Part shown: positions 44,719 through 53,006 of the stretch, piece by piece
Layout of the letters: every line of letters begins with the position of its first letter
How positions within the stretch are numbered: the stretch's first letter is position 1
Source of the DNA: Paracoccus sp. (in: a-proteobacteria)
GTDB lineage: Bacteria; Pseudomonadota; Alphaproteobacteria; Rhodobacterales; Rhodobacteraceae
DNA length: 64,000 nt
NCBI RefSeq assembly: GCF_030538755.1
Contig: NZ_JAUNTJ010000002.1
Coordinates: 124,001 to 188,000 of the forward strand
Direction of reading: 5' to 3'
Notes under the pieces: model-generated
Seen by the model: only the letters and a program-made list of their open reading frames with translations
Database searches by the model: none
Told to the model about the DNA's origin: nothing
Position numbers and translations under genes: made by a program

Positions 44719-45026
44719 TGGGCTGGCTGGCACGCGCTTTGGCTGGCCCGACGCTGTGGTCGCTGTTGTTCGCGGCGGTCTATGCGCTGCACGGCACGGG
44801 TTGCAATCTGGGCTGGCCGGGCCGCCCCGCGCCCATCGGCGACCTGCACCACTTTGCCATGTGGGCTGTCTGGGCGGCGGGGCTGTTGCTGCATGTGCTC
44901 AGCTTTCGGCTGATCCCGGCTGCGTCGGGGCGGGCGCGGGTGATCGTAACCGCCGGGCTGTGGATCGGGCTGGTGGCAACCGCCTTTACGCTGTTTCCGG
45001 TGATCGCCGTATCCACCTGCGCTTAG
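44718..45026 (+). CDS. Small membrane protein of the oxidase cluster
   Basis: A 102-residue protein with three hydrophobic segments (about 10-25, 45-65, 78-98) and histidines in GDLHHFAMW. Its ATG overlaps the stop of the I-III fusion as TGATG, so it is co-translated. It may be a small oxidase subunit (subunit IV-like) or assembly factor; I do not recognise the family. Confidence 0.7.
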   Translation: MGWLARALAGPTLWSLLFAAVYALHGTGCNLGWPGRPAPIGDLHHFAMWAVWAAGLLLHVLSFRLIPAASGRARVIVTAGLWIGLVATAFTLFPVIAVSTCA

Positions 45027-45028
45027 GC

Positions 45029-45067
45029 AAAGCAAAACCCCCGGCACCGCGTGGCACCGGGGGCTTT
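45029..45067. terminator. Bidirectional rho-independent terminator
   Basis: AAAGC, CCCCCGG (45038-45044), a 12-nt loop, CCGGGGG (45057-45063), then CTTTG. The stem with A-run on one side and T-run on the other suits the convergent oxidase and acrB transcripts. Confidence 0.75.
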
Positions 45068-45085
45068 GATTGTCAGCACCGCCGA

Positions 45086-48000
45086 TCAGGCAGTGGCGTG
45101 CGGCTGTTGTGCCGGGCGTGAGCGGCCCGAAAAGATGCGGTTCACCAGCACAAAGAACACCGGCACGAAAAAGATCGCCAGTGCGGTGCCCGTGATCGTG
45201 CCGAACAGCGTCGCATAGCCGATGGCGTGGCGCGCCCCCGCCCCCGCCCCGGACGAGATCACCAGCGGCACCACACCCAGACCAAAGGCCAGCGAGGTCA
45301 TCAGGATCGGACGAAAGCGCAGCCGTGCGGCGGTGCGCGCCGCCTCGATTGCGGTTTCGCCCATATGCGCCATCCGGTCGCGGGCGAATTCGACGATCAG
45401 GATGCCGTTCTTGCCGGTCAGACCCACAACGGTCAGCAGGCCGACCTGAAAGTAAACGCCGTTCGACTGCCCGCCGATCTGCGCCCCGATCAGCGCACCC
45501 AGCACGCCGACCGGCATGGCCAGCAGCACCGCGATGGGGATCGTCCAGCTTTCATACAGCGCCGCAAGGCACAGGAACATCGTGGCCAGTGCCAGCGCAT
45601 ACAGCGCCATCGCGCCTGCGCCCGCCTCTTTTTCCTCTAGCGAAAGGCCGGTCCAGCGCAGGTTGAAACCGGGCGGCAGTTGCGCGGCCAGTTCCTCCAT
45701 CGCGGTCAGCGCCTCGCCCGAGGTAAAGCCGTCTGCCGGGCCGCCCTCGACCGCCATCGAGGGCAGCGCGTTATAGCGCGTGACCTGCTGCGGGCCGTAA
45801 ACCCATTCCTGCGTGGCGAAGGTGTTGAAATCGACGAAATCGCCATTCGCGTTGGGCACGCGCCACAGGCCCATATCCTCGGGGCGGGTGCGGGCCGCAG
45901 GCTCGCCCTGCACATAGACGCGCTTGACCCGGCCTTCATACAGGAAATCGTTGACATAGGCCCCCGACCAGATGGTGTTCAGGAAGGTGCCGACATCCGC
46001 CGCCGTCACCCCGACCGCGCCGGCCTTGGCCCAGTCGATGTTCAGGCGGAACTGGGTGGCATCCTCGACCCCGCTGGGGCGCACACCAGACAGGCGGCTG
46101 TCCTGCGAGGCCATGCCCAGCAACTGGTTTCGCGCGTTCAGCAATTCCTCATGCGTCTGCCCGCCCGAGGCTTGCAGATAGGCCGAAAAGCCGCTGGCAT
46201 TGCCCAGTTCCATCATGGCGGGGGGCACGATGGGGATCACCATCGCCTCGCGGATGCCGCCGAACAGCGGGCCAAAGGCGCGGCCCGCAATCGCCTGCGC
46301 CGACTGGTCGGGGCGGCTGCGGTCGTGCCAGTCTTTCAGCTTGACGAACATCATGCCCATGTTCTGGCCCTGACCGGCAAAGGAAAAGCCGCGGACCGAG
46401 AACACGGCCTCGACGTTTTCTTCCTCGGCGGTGGCGTAATATTGCTGCACGCGGGTCAGGATTTCTTCGGTCTGTTCGGCGGTCGAACCCGAGGGAAGCT
46501 GCACGATGGTCATCAGCACGCCCTGATCTTCGTCGGGCAGGAAGGACGTGGGGGTGCGCTGGAACAGCACCACCATGCCGCCGACGATCAGCGCAAAGAT
46601 CACCAGCATCTTCAGCGGCCCGGCGGTGGCCTTGCCCACGCCCCAGGAATAGCCGTTGGTCAGGCGGGTAAAGTTGCGCTCGAACCAGTTGCTGAAGCGG
46701 GTGCCGATGCGGCCGATCAGGCCCTGACGTTTGTGATGGGCGTGCGGTTTCAGCATGGTGGCGCACAGCGCCGGGGTAAAGATGACCGCCACGACCACCG
46801 ACAGCATCATGGCCGATACGATGGTGACGGCGAACTGTTTATACATTTCCCCGGTCGAGCCGCCGAAAAAGGCCATCGGAACGAACACGGCGGAAATGAC
46901 CACGCCGATCCCCACCAGCGCGCCGGTGATTTCATCCATCGACTTGCGCGTGGCCTCGACCGGGCCAAGCCCTTCGTCGTGCATGATGCGTTCGACGTTT
47001 TCCACCACCACGATGGCGTCATCGACGACAAGGCCGATGGCCAGCACCATGGCCAGCATGGTCAGCGTGTTGATGCTGAACCCAAGCGCCGCCATGATGC
47101 CGAAGGTGCCCAGCAGGATCACCGGCACCGCCAGCGTCGGGATCAGCGTGGCGCGGAAGTTGTGCAGGAACAGCAGGATCACCAGGAACACCAGAATCAT
47201 GGCTTCGACCAGCGTGTGCAGCACCGCCTCGATCGACAGCAGCACAAAGGGCGTGGTGTCATAAGGAACGACATAGCTGACGCCCGCCGGGAACGAGCGG
47301 GCAAGGTTTTCCACCTCGGCCTTGACCAGATCGCCGGTTTCCAGCGCATTCGCCCCCGAGGCCAGCTGGATGGCCAGACCCGACGCGGGCTGGCCGTTGT
47401 AAAAGCTGCCGATCTCATAGCTTTCGGTGCCCAGTTCCGCCCGCGCCACGTCGCGCAGCAGCACCAGCCCGCCATCGGTATCGGCGCGCAGCACGATGCG
47501 TTCGAAATCCTCGGGCGTGCGCAGCAGCGATTGCGCGGTGATGGTGGCGTTCAGCAACTGCCCCGACGGCGCCGGCATGGCGCCAAAGCTGCCGGCTGAA
47601 ATCTGCGCGTTCTGCGCCGAGATCGCCGCCGTCACGGCCGAGGGTGACAGGTCGTAATATTTCAGCTTTTGCGGGTCCAGCCAGATGCGCATCGCATATT
47701 CCGAACCGAACACGCGAATGCTGCCCACGCCGTCCAGACGGGCCAGCGGTTCGACCATGTAGGAATTCATGTAATCGGCAAGGTCGATATTGGTGCGCTG
47801 CCCGTCATCGGACACCAGCGCCACCACCATCAGAAAGCCGGTGGCGGATTTTTCCACCGTGATCCCCTGACGGGTGACGGATTCGGGCAGGCCCGATTCG
47901 GCCTGCGCCAGCTTGTTCTGGACCTGCACCTGCGCGATGTCGGGATCGGTGCCGATGGCAAAGGTCAGGGTGATCGAGGCCGTGCCGTTCGATGTGGTGC

Positions 48001-48241
48001 TGGAATTGATGTAACGCAGGCCATCCAGCCCGGTCATCTGCTTTTCCACGATCTGCACCACCGTATCGGCGACGGTTTCCGCCGACGCGCCGGGGTAAGT
48101 CGCGCTGACCACGATCTGCGGCCCGGCGATGGACGGATATTGCGAGATCGGCAGGCGCATGATCGACAGCACCCCCAGCCCCATGATCAGAATGGCGATC
48201 ACCCATGCAAAGATGGGCCGGTCGATAAAGAAACGTGCCAT
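45086..48241 (-). CDS. RND multidrug efflux pump, inner-membrane subunit (HAE1/AcrB family)
   Basis: A 1051-residue AcrB-like transporter, starting MARFFIDRPIFAWVIAI as in the family. It has 12 transmembrane segments and two large periplasmic loops. The proton-relay residues are visible: the paired aspartates in GLVVDDAIVVVENVER (TM4) and the lysine in GLTGKNGILIVEFARD (TM10). It exports hydrophobic drugs, bile salts or solvents together with the adaptor encoded 3 nt upstream and an outer-membrane TolC that is not in this window. Confidence 0.94.
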   Translation of the reverse strand: MARFFIDRPIFAWVIAILIMGLGVLSIMRLPISQYPSIAGPQIVVSATYPGASAETVADTVVQIVEKQMTGLDGLRYINSSTTSNGTASITLTFAIGTDPDIAQVQVQNKLAQAESGLPESVTRQGITVEKSATGFLMVVALVSDDGQRTNIDLADYMNSYMVEPLARLDGVGSIRVFGSEYAMRIWLDPQKLKYYDLSPSAVTAAISAQNAQISAGSFGAMPAPSGQLLNATITAQSLLRTPEDFERIVLRADTDGGLVLLRDVARAELGTESYEIGSFYNGQPASGLAIQLASGANALETGDLVKAEVENLARSFPAGVSYVVPYDTTPFVLLSIEAVLHTLVEAMILVFLVILLFLHNFRATLIPTLAVPVILLGTFGIMAALGFSINTLTMLAMVLAIGLVVDDAIVVVENVERIMHDEGLGPVEATRKSMDEITGALVGIGVVISAVFVPMAFFGGSTGEMYKQFAVTIVSAMMLSVVVAVIFTPALCATMLKPHAHHKRQGLIGRIGTRFSNWFERNFTRLTNGYSWGVGKATAGPLKMLVIFALIVGGMVVLFQRTPTSFLPDEDQGVLMTIVQLPSGSTAEQTEEILTRVQQYYATAEEENVEAVFSVRGFSFAGQGQNMGMMFVKLKDWHDRSRPDQSAQAIAGRAFGPLFGGIREAMVIPIVPPAMMELGNASGFSAYLQASGGQTHEELLNARNQLLGMASQDSRLSGVRPSGVEDATQFRLNIDWAKAGAVGVTAADVGTFLNTIWSGAYVNDFLYEGRVKRVYVQGEPAARTRPEDMGLWRVPNANGDFVDFNTFATQEWVYGPQQVTRYNALPSMAVEGGPADGFTSGEALTAMEELAAQLPPGFNLRWTGLSLEEKEAGAGAMALYALALATMFLCLAALYESWTIPIAVLLAMPVGVLGALIGAQIGGQSNGVYFQVGLLTVVGLTGKNGILIVEFARDRMAHMGETAIEAARTAARLRFRPILMTSLAFGLGVVPLVISSGAGAGARHAIGYATLFGTITGTALAIFFVPVFFVLVNRIFSGRSRPAQQPHATA

Positions 48242-48244
48242 GGG

Positions 48245-49396
48245 TTACTGCCCTTCCTGCGCGGCCGGGGCCTCGGCCTCGGCTTCGGCGGCACCCTGCG
48301 GCGGGGTATCCTCGACGATCTGCACATCGGCGCCCGGCGCGATCTTTTGAAAGCCCGAGGTGATGATCTGGTCGCCCGCATTCAGGCCGGACGTCACCGC
48401 CCAGTTGTTGCCCGATGAGGTCAGCACGGTCAGATCGCGCACGACGACCTTGCCATCTTCGACCACCCAGGCATTCGCCGCGCCGGTGCGGTCGCGCATG
48501 ACGGCGTTCTGCGGCACCAGATAGGTGCCGTTCATCGTGGCCTGCGGCATGTCCACCTCGACATACAGGCCCGGCAGCAGCAGATGCTCGGGGTTGGGGA
48601 TGGTGATGCGCAGGGTAATCATGCCGGTGGTGGGTTCGACCTGCGGTTCCGCGGCCTCCAGCCGGCCCTTGTGGGTATAGGTGCCGCCGGTGGGCAGGAT
48701 CAGCGTGGCTTCGGTTTCCGGCAGTTCGCCGGATTTGCCGCTGTCCTGCCAGCGCAGCAGATCGTTGGCCGATTGGGTCACGTCCACATAAATCGGGTCC
48801 AGCGCGCGGATGGTGGCCAGCGCGGTGGCCTGCTGCGCGCTGACCAGAGCGCCGGTCGTGGTCTGCGACAGGCCGATGACCCCGGCGATGGGGGCGCGGA
48901 TCGTGGTGCGGTCAAGGTCGATTTCCGCGCTCATCAGCTGGGCCTGCGACAGTTGCAGGGCGGCATTGGCGGCGTCGCGGCTGGCCACGGCGCTGTCGCG
49001 GGCCTGCGCCGACCCGGTGCGGTTGCGATACAGCGTTTCGGCCCGCTCCAGTTCGCGCACCGACAGGTCGTAATTGGCCTGTGCCTGCGCCACGGCGGCA
49101 CGGGCGGCGGCCACGGCGGCGCTGTAGGTGTCGTCCTCGATCTTATACAGCGGCTGCCCGGCCTCGACGCGCGCGCCTTCGCCGAACAGGCGTTCGCGGA
49201 TGATGCCCGACACCTGCGGGCGCACCTCGGCCACGGTGGATGCCTGAATCCGGCCCGGCAGGCGGGTGGTCAGGGTGAAATCCTCGGGCTTTGCGGTGAC
49301 GGTGGTGACGGTCGGCAGAGGGGCCTGCTGGGCATATGCGGATACCGGCAGCAGCAAGGCGGCAACGGCCAGAGCTTTGGTCAAATGGTTTTGCAT
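48245..49396 (-). CDS. RND efflux periplasmic adaptor (AcrA/MexA family)
   Basis: A 383-residue membrane-fusion protein with signal peptide (MQNHLTKALAVAALLLPVSAYA, residues 1-22) and no lipobox. The lipoyl/hairpin region includes PGRIQASTVAEVRPQVSGII, a coiled-coil hairpin (about 95-165, AAARAAVAQAQANYDLSVREL) and RAPIAGVIGLSQTTTGALV. It links the RND pump to the outer-membrane channel. Three nucleotides separate it from acrB, so they form an operon; TetR is encoded just upstream on the same strand. Confidence 0.93.
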   Translation of the reverse strand: MQNHLTKALAVAALLLPVSAYAQQAPLPTVTTVTAKPEDFTLTTRLPGRIQASTVAEVRPQVSGIIRERLFGEGARVEAGQPLYKIEDDTYSAAVAAARAAVAQAQANYDLSVRELERAETLYRNRTGSAQARDSAVASRDAANAALQLSQAQLMSAEIDLDRTTIRAPIAGVIGLSQTTTGALVSAQQATALATIRALDPIYVDVTQSANDLLRWQDSGKSGELPETEATLILPTGGTYTHKGRLEAAEPQVEPTTGMITLRITIPNPEHLLLPGLYVEVDMPQATMNGTYLVPQNAVMRDRTGAANAWVVEDGKVVVRDLTVLTSSGNNWAVTSGLNAGDQIITSGFQKIAPGADVQIVEDTPPQGAAEAEAEAPAAQEGQ

Positions 49397-49497
49397 GGGG
49401 GTCTCGGATTAAAGCAATCAGGGAGAGGGGGGATGCCCGGCGGGCAGGTCATTCGATGGTCGGGGCAGGGGGCGCGGACGCCCGGCTGCGCGTTATG

Positions 49498-50133
49498 TCA
49501 TCCGGGGGCGGCTGGTGGCGGCATCGGCTGATGGGCGGCGCGCAGCATTGCAATCTGCGCCCGCAACAGTTTGCCACCTGTTTCGGCCAAAGGAAAGGCG
49601 CGATCGGATCGCAGCCATTCGCGTAACAGCCCGTCCATAGCTGCCATCAGCAGCACGGCGGCCTCTTTCGTGGTGAAATCGGGGCGCAACTGGCCCCGGC
49701 TCTGCACCTGTTCGATGATGCGGTTCAGCAGCGCAAAGACCGCGGATTTGTCCTTGGTCAGCCAGTCCGCTGTCGTGGCGTCGCGGCTGCACCCCGAGGT
49801 AATCCAGAACATGCGCTGCGTGCTGAGATCAGCCTCGAAGATCATCAGCGCGTCCTGCCCGGCCTGTTCCAGCAGGCCCATCGGGTCGGGATGCGCGGTT
49901 GCGGCGGCATGTTGCAGCATTGCGCGCTGCGGCAGCTCGCTGCGGGCGGACAGGGCCTGCAACAGATCGGTCTTGTCGCGGAAATGCCAGTAGAACGCCC
50001 CGCGCGTGACACCCGCCGCGCGCGAGATGGATTCCAGCGTCGCACCGTCGATGCCCTGCGCGCAGAACAGTTCCTCGGCCGCGTCCAGAATCGCGGCTCG
50101 GGTCTGTTCGGCATCGTCCTTGGTGCGGCGCAT
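49498..50133 (-). CDS. TetR/AcrR-family transcriptional repressor
   Basis: A 211-residue TetR protein. The N-terminal HTH (about 10-58) reads TRAAILDAAEELFCAQG, ATLESISRAAGVTRGAFYWHF, closely resembling AcrR/TtgR. The C-terminal ligand domain also resembles AcrR (PQRAMLQHAAAT, DLSTQRMFWITS). It lies upstream of the adaptor and pump on the same strand, so it likely represses both itself and the pump genes. Confidence 0.92.
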   Translation of the reverse strand: MRRTKDDAEQTRAAILDAAEELFCAQGIDGATLESISRAAGVTRGAFYWHFRDKTDLLQALSARSELPQRAMLQHAAATAHPDPMGLLEQAGQDALMIFEADLSTQRMFWITSGCSRDATTADWLTKDKSAVFALLNRIIEQVQSRGQLRPDFTTKEAAVLLMAAMDGLLREWLRSDRAFPLAETGGKLLRAQIAMLRAAHQPMPPPAAPG

Positions 50134-50156
50134 GATGAATCCTTTCAGCGCGGCCT

Positions 50157-50182
50157 TTCAAACATTCGCGCGTGTATGTAAA
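50157..50182. promoter_or_regulatory. AcrR-like operator upstream of tetR
   Basis: Read on the minus strand the site is TACATACA, CGCGCG, AATGTTTGAA. This fits the E. coli acrR operator layout of TACATACA, six bases, AATGTATG. It lies 24 bp before the repressor start, between tetR and the divergent metN, suggesting autoregulation of the tetR-acrAB transcript. Confidence 0.6.
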
Positions 50183-50341
50183 GGGGGCATGAGGTTGAGC
50201 GGCGCAAAAAGAACCGCGCACCGCCCGGCCCGGCTTTGCCGGAATGCGGTTTCGGGTTGCGGCAGGGTGGGCGGAACCGCAGTCTTTTTTGCGGCGGCGC
50301 CCTTGTGTGCCGACTGCAAATAAGGCAACTCGCCGGGTATC

Positions 50342-51400
50342 ATGGCAGAACCGGCACAAGACACCAGCCGCGGCGCGGCGATCACCTTTGACGGCGTGGG
50401 CAAGACCTTTGCAGGCGGCGCAACGGCGCTGCATGATGCGACGCTGCATGTCGAACCGGGCGCGATCTGCGGCATCATCGGGCGATCCGGCGCGGGCAAA
50501 TCGACCTTGCTGCGCATGGTCAACGGGCTGGAGCGTCCGACCAGCGGCACCGTGACCGTGGGCGGGCGCGATGTGGGCGCGGCACGCGGCGGCGATCTGC
50601 GCGCGATCCGGCGGCAGGTCGGGATGATTTTCCAGCATTTCAACCTGCTGGCCTCGCGGTCGGTGGCGGGCAATATCGCGCTGCCACTGGAAATCGCCGG
50701 GGTGCCGGATGGCGAAATCCGCCCGCGTGTGGCGGAACTGATCGAACAGGTGGGGCTGAACGCGCTGGCCGACCGTTACCCGGCGCAACTGTCGGGCGGG
50801 CAGAAACAGCGCGTCGGCATTGCCCGTGCGCTGGCCACCCGCCCGCGCGTGCTGTTGTCGGACGAGGCGACTTCGGCGCTGGACCCGGAAACCACGCAGA
50901 CGGTGCTGGCCTTGCTGCGCGAGATCAACCGCGATCTTGGGCTGACGATCCTGCTGATTACCCACGAAATGGCGGTGGTGCGTGACATCGCCAGCCATGT
51001 GGCGGTGATTGACGGCGGGCGTATCGTGGAAAGCGGGCCGACCTATGACGTGTTCGTGCGCCCGCAGCACGCCACCACACAGTCGTTCCTGTCCGCCGTC
51101 ACCGGCATTCGCCTGCCCGAATTCATCGCCAGCCGTATGCTGCCGGATCGTCCGGCCACGGGGGGCGAGGAAATCATCCGCGTGACCTTTGCCGGTGTGC
51201 ATGCCACCGATCCGATGCTGGCGCGGCTGACCGGGCAGATGGGCATCGGCGTCAACATTCTGGCTGGCGCGATCGAGGAAATCGGCCCGCATCCCTTTGG
51301 TAACCTGCTGATCGCCGTCGATGCCGCCCGTGCGCCCGAGGCGCGGGGCTTTCTGGAACAACACGGCCTGCTGACCGAGGTGCTTGGCTATGTCGGCTAA
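50342..51400 (+). CDS. metN: Methionine ABC transporter ATP-binding protein
   Basis: A 352-residue ATPase of the MetNIQ importer: Walker A GRSGAGKS (47-54), signature LSGGQKQRVGIARAL, Walker B RVLLSDEATSALDP, switch LLITHEM, and the C-terminal NIL domain (about 275-350; IRVTFAGVHATDPMLARL), which binds methionine for feedback inhibition. The NIL domain separates it from other ATPases. The intergenic 208 bp upstream shows a small CCGGC/GCCGG hairpin but no riboswitch I can recognise. Confidence 0.93.
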   Translation: MAEPAQDTSRGAAITFDGVGKTFAGGATALHDATLHVEPGAICGIIGRSGAGKSTLLRMVNGLERPTSGTVTVGGRDVGAARGGDLRAIRRQVGMIFQHFNLLASRSVAGNIALPLEIAGVPDGEIRPRVAELIEQVGLNALADRYPAQLSGGQKQRVGIARALATRPRVLLSDEATSALDPETTQTVLALLREINRDLGLTILLITHEMAVVRDIASHVAVIDGGRIVESGPTYDVFVRPQHATTQSFLSAVTGIRLPEFIASRMLPDRPATGGEEIIRVTFAGVHATDPMLARLTGQMGIGVNILAGAIEEIGPHPFGNLLIAVDAARAPEARGFLEQHGLLTEVLGYVG

Positions 51401-52058
51401 TCTGATCGCGCTGCTGATGACCGCCACATGGCAGACCGTTTACATGGTCGCCATATCGGCCCTGCTGGGCACGCTGATCGGCCTGCCGTTGGGGGTGTTT
51501 CTGGCCACCTCGCAGCGGGGCGAGCTGTTGTCGGCGCCATGGGTGAACAAGGTGCTGGGGCTGGTGGTGAACGCCGCCCGCTCGGTTCCGTTCATCATCC
51601 TGGTGGTGGCGATCATCCCGTTTACGCGGGCGATTGTCGGCACATCCATTGGAACCAACGCGGCTATCGTGCCGCTGACCATCGCCGCCGCGCCCTTTAT
51701 CGCCCGGCTGATCGAAAACGCCATCCGCGAGGTGGACGCCGGTCTGATCGAGGCTGCCCGCGCCATGGGGGCGACGCCGGTGCAGATCATCCGCAAGGTT
51801 CTGCTGCGCGAGGCATTGCCGGGCATCACGCTGGGACTGACGCTGGCAGTGGTGTCGCTGATCGGCTATTCCGCCATGGTCGGTGCCGTTGGCGGTGAAG
51901 GCCTGGGCGATCTGGGCATCCGCTATGGCTATCAGCGGTTCATGCCGGATGTGATGCTGACCGTTGTGGTGATCCTGATCGTGATGGTGCAACTGGTGCA
52001 ATCCATCGGCGAATGGATCGCCGCCCGCGTGGACAAGCGCGCCCCCAAGGGCCACTGA
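51390..52058 (+). CDS. metI: Methionine ABC transporter permease
   Basis: A 222-residue permease with five hydrophobic segments and the EAA loop EAARAMGATPVQIIRKVLL. VVNAARSVPFIILVVAIIPFTR and VGAVGGEGLGDLGIRYGYQRF are typical of MetI. The start overlaps metN by 11 bp with GAGG at good spacing; a TTG at 51384 would add two residues. Confidence 0.93.
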   Translation: MSANLIALLMTATWQTVYMVAISALLGTLIGLPLGVFLATSQRGELLSAPWVNKVLGLVVNAARSVPFIILVVAIIPFTRAIVGTSIGTNAAIVPLTIAAAPFIARLIENAIREVDAGLIEAARAMGATPVQIIRKVLLREALPGITLGLTLAVVSLIGYSAMVGAVGGEGLGDLGIRYGYQRFMPDVMLTVVVILIVMVQLVQSIGEWIAARVDKRAPKGH

Positions 52059-52084
52059 TTTTCGCAGAAGAAGGAGAGACTGAC

Positions 52085-52858
52085 ATGCTGCGACTGACCA
52101 CTTTCGTTTCCGCCATCGCACTGTTGGCAGCCGCCGCGATGGCCACCGACATCACCGTGGGCGTATCCCCCGGCGAGCATGGCGAGATCATGGAAGAAGT
52201 CGCCAAGGTCGCTGCCCCCAAGGGGCTGAACATCCGCGTGATCGAGTTTTCTGATTACGTCGTCCCCAATCAGGCGCTGGCCGATGGCGATCTGAGCGCC
52301 AACAGCTTCCAGCACCGGCCCTATCTGGAAAACCAGATCAATGACCGCGGCTTTGATCTGGTCGAGGTCGGCACCACCATCACCACGCCGATGGGGGTCT
52401 ATTCCAGCAAGATTCAGGATCTGGCCGATCTGCCCGAGGGCGGGCGCGTTGCCATTCCGAACGACCCGACCAACGGCGGGCGCGCGCTGCTGGTGCTGCA
52501 ACAGAAAGGCGTGCTGAAGCTGGCCGAGGGCACCGGCCTTGTCCCCAGCCCGCTGGATGTGACCGAAAACCCGAAAAACCTGCGCTTTATGGAGTTGGAC
52601 GCCGCGCAACTGCCGCGCGCGCTGGCCGATGCGGATGTTGCCGTCATCAACACCAACTATGCGCTGGCCTCGGGGCTGAACCCCAAGGATGACGCCATCG
52701 CGATGGAAGAAAACAGCCCCTATGTGAACATCATCGTGGTCAAGAACGGCACGCAGGACGAACCCTGGGTCCAGCAACTGGTCGAGGCCTATCACAGCCC
52801 CGAGGTCAAAGCCTTTATCGAGGAAAAATACGACGGCGCGGTTCTGCCAAGCTGGTAA
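52085..52858 (+). CDS. metQ: Methionine-binding protein, NLPA family, non-lipidated
   Basis: A 257-residue periplasmic binding protein. The signal peptide (residues 1-20, LLAAAAMAT cleavage region) lacks a lipobox cysteine, unlike the usual lipoprotein MetQ. The mature domain has ITVGVSPGEHGEIMEEV, IRVIEFSDYVVPNQAL, ANSFQHRPYLE and NPYVNIIVV-type blocks of NLPA proteins. It delivers methionine (or a relative) to MetNI. AAGGAGAG precedes the ATG. Confidence 0.9.
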   Translation: MLRLTTFVSAIALLAAAAMATDITVGVSPGEHGEIMEEVAKVAAPKGLNIRVIEFSDYVVPNQALADGDLSANSFQHRPYLENQINDRGFDLVEVGTTITTPMGVYSSKIQDLADLPEGGRVAIPNDPTNGGRALLVLQQKGVLKLAEGTGLVPSPLDVTENPKNLRFMELDAAQLPRALADADVAVINTNYALASGLNPKDDAIAMEENSPYVNIIVVKNGTQDEPWVQQLVEAYHSPEVKAFIEEKYDGAVLPSW

Positions 52859-52870
52859 TCGGCGCGGGGC

Positions 52871-52936
52871 CGCCCAAAGGCCGGGGGTTTCACACCCCCG
52901 GACCCCCGTGGGATATTTTTCGGACCAAAGATGAGG
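52871..52936 (+). repeat. 66-bp palindromic dispersed repeat, copy B (terminator-like)
   Basis: The same 66-bp unit as at 24683 with two substitutions after the T-run: stem CCGGGGGT (52881-52888) with ACCCCCGG (52894-52901), then GTGGGATATTTTT and GACCAAAGATGAGG. It follows metQ on its coding strand, as copy A follows trxA. Confidence 0.8.
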
Positions 52937-53006
52937 TCGGGCGTTTGTTAGGGGCATCGGGTTTTTCCTGAGCCTTTTTGCCCGGTAGGATATTGAGAGA
53001 GCAAGG

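Noticed and set aside
45680..47599. 639-codon plus-strand frame antisense to acrB
   Set aside because: His/Gly/Arg-rich antisense translation without domains; acrB motifs are complete on the other strand.
50183..50341. SAM riboswitch before metN
   Set aside because: I looked for SAM-I, SAM-II and SAM/SAH-type core sequences and found none; only a small CCGGC hairpin is present.
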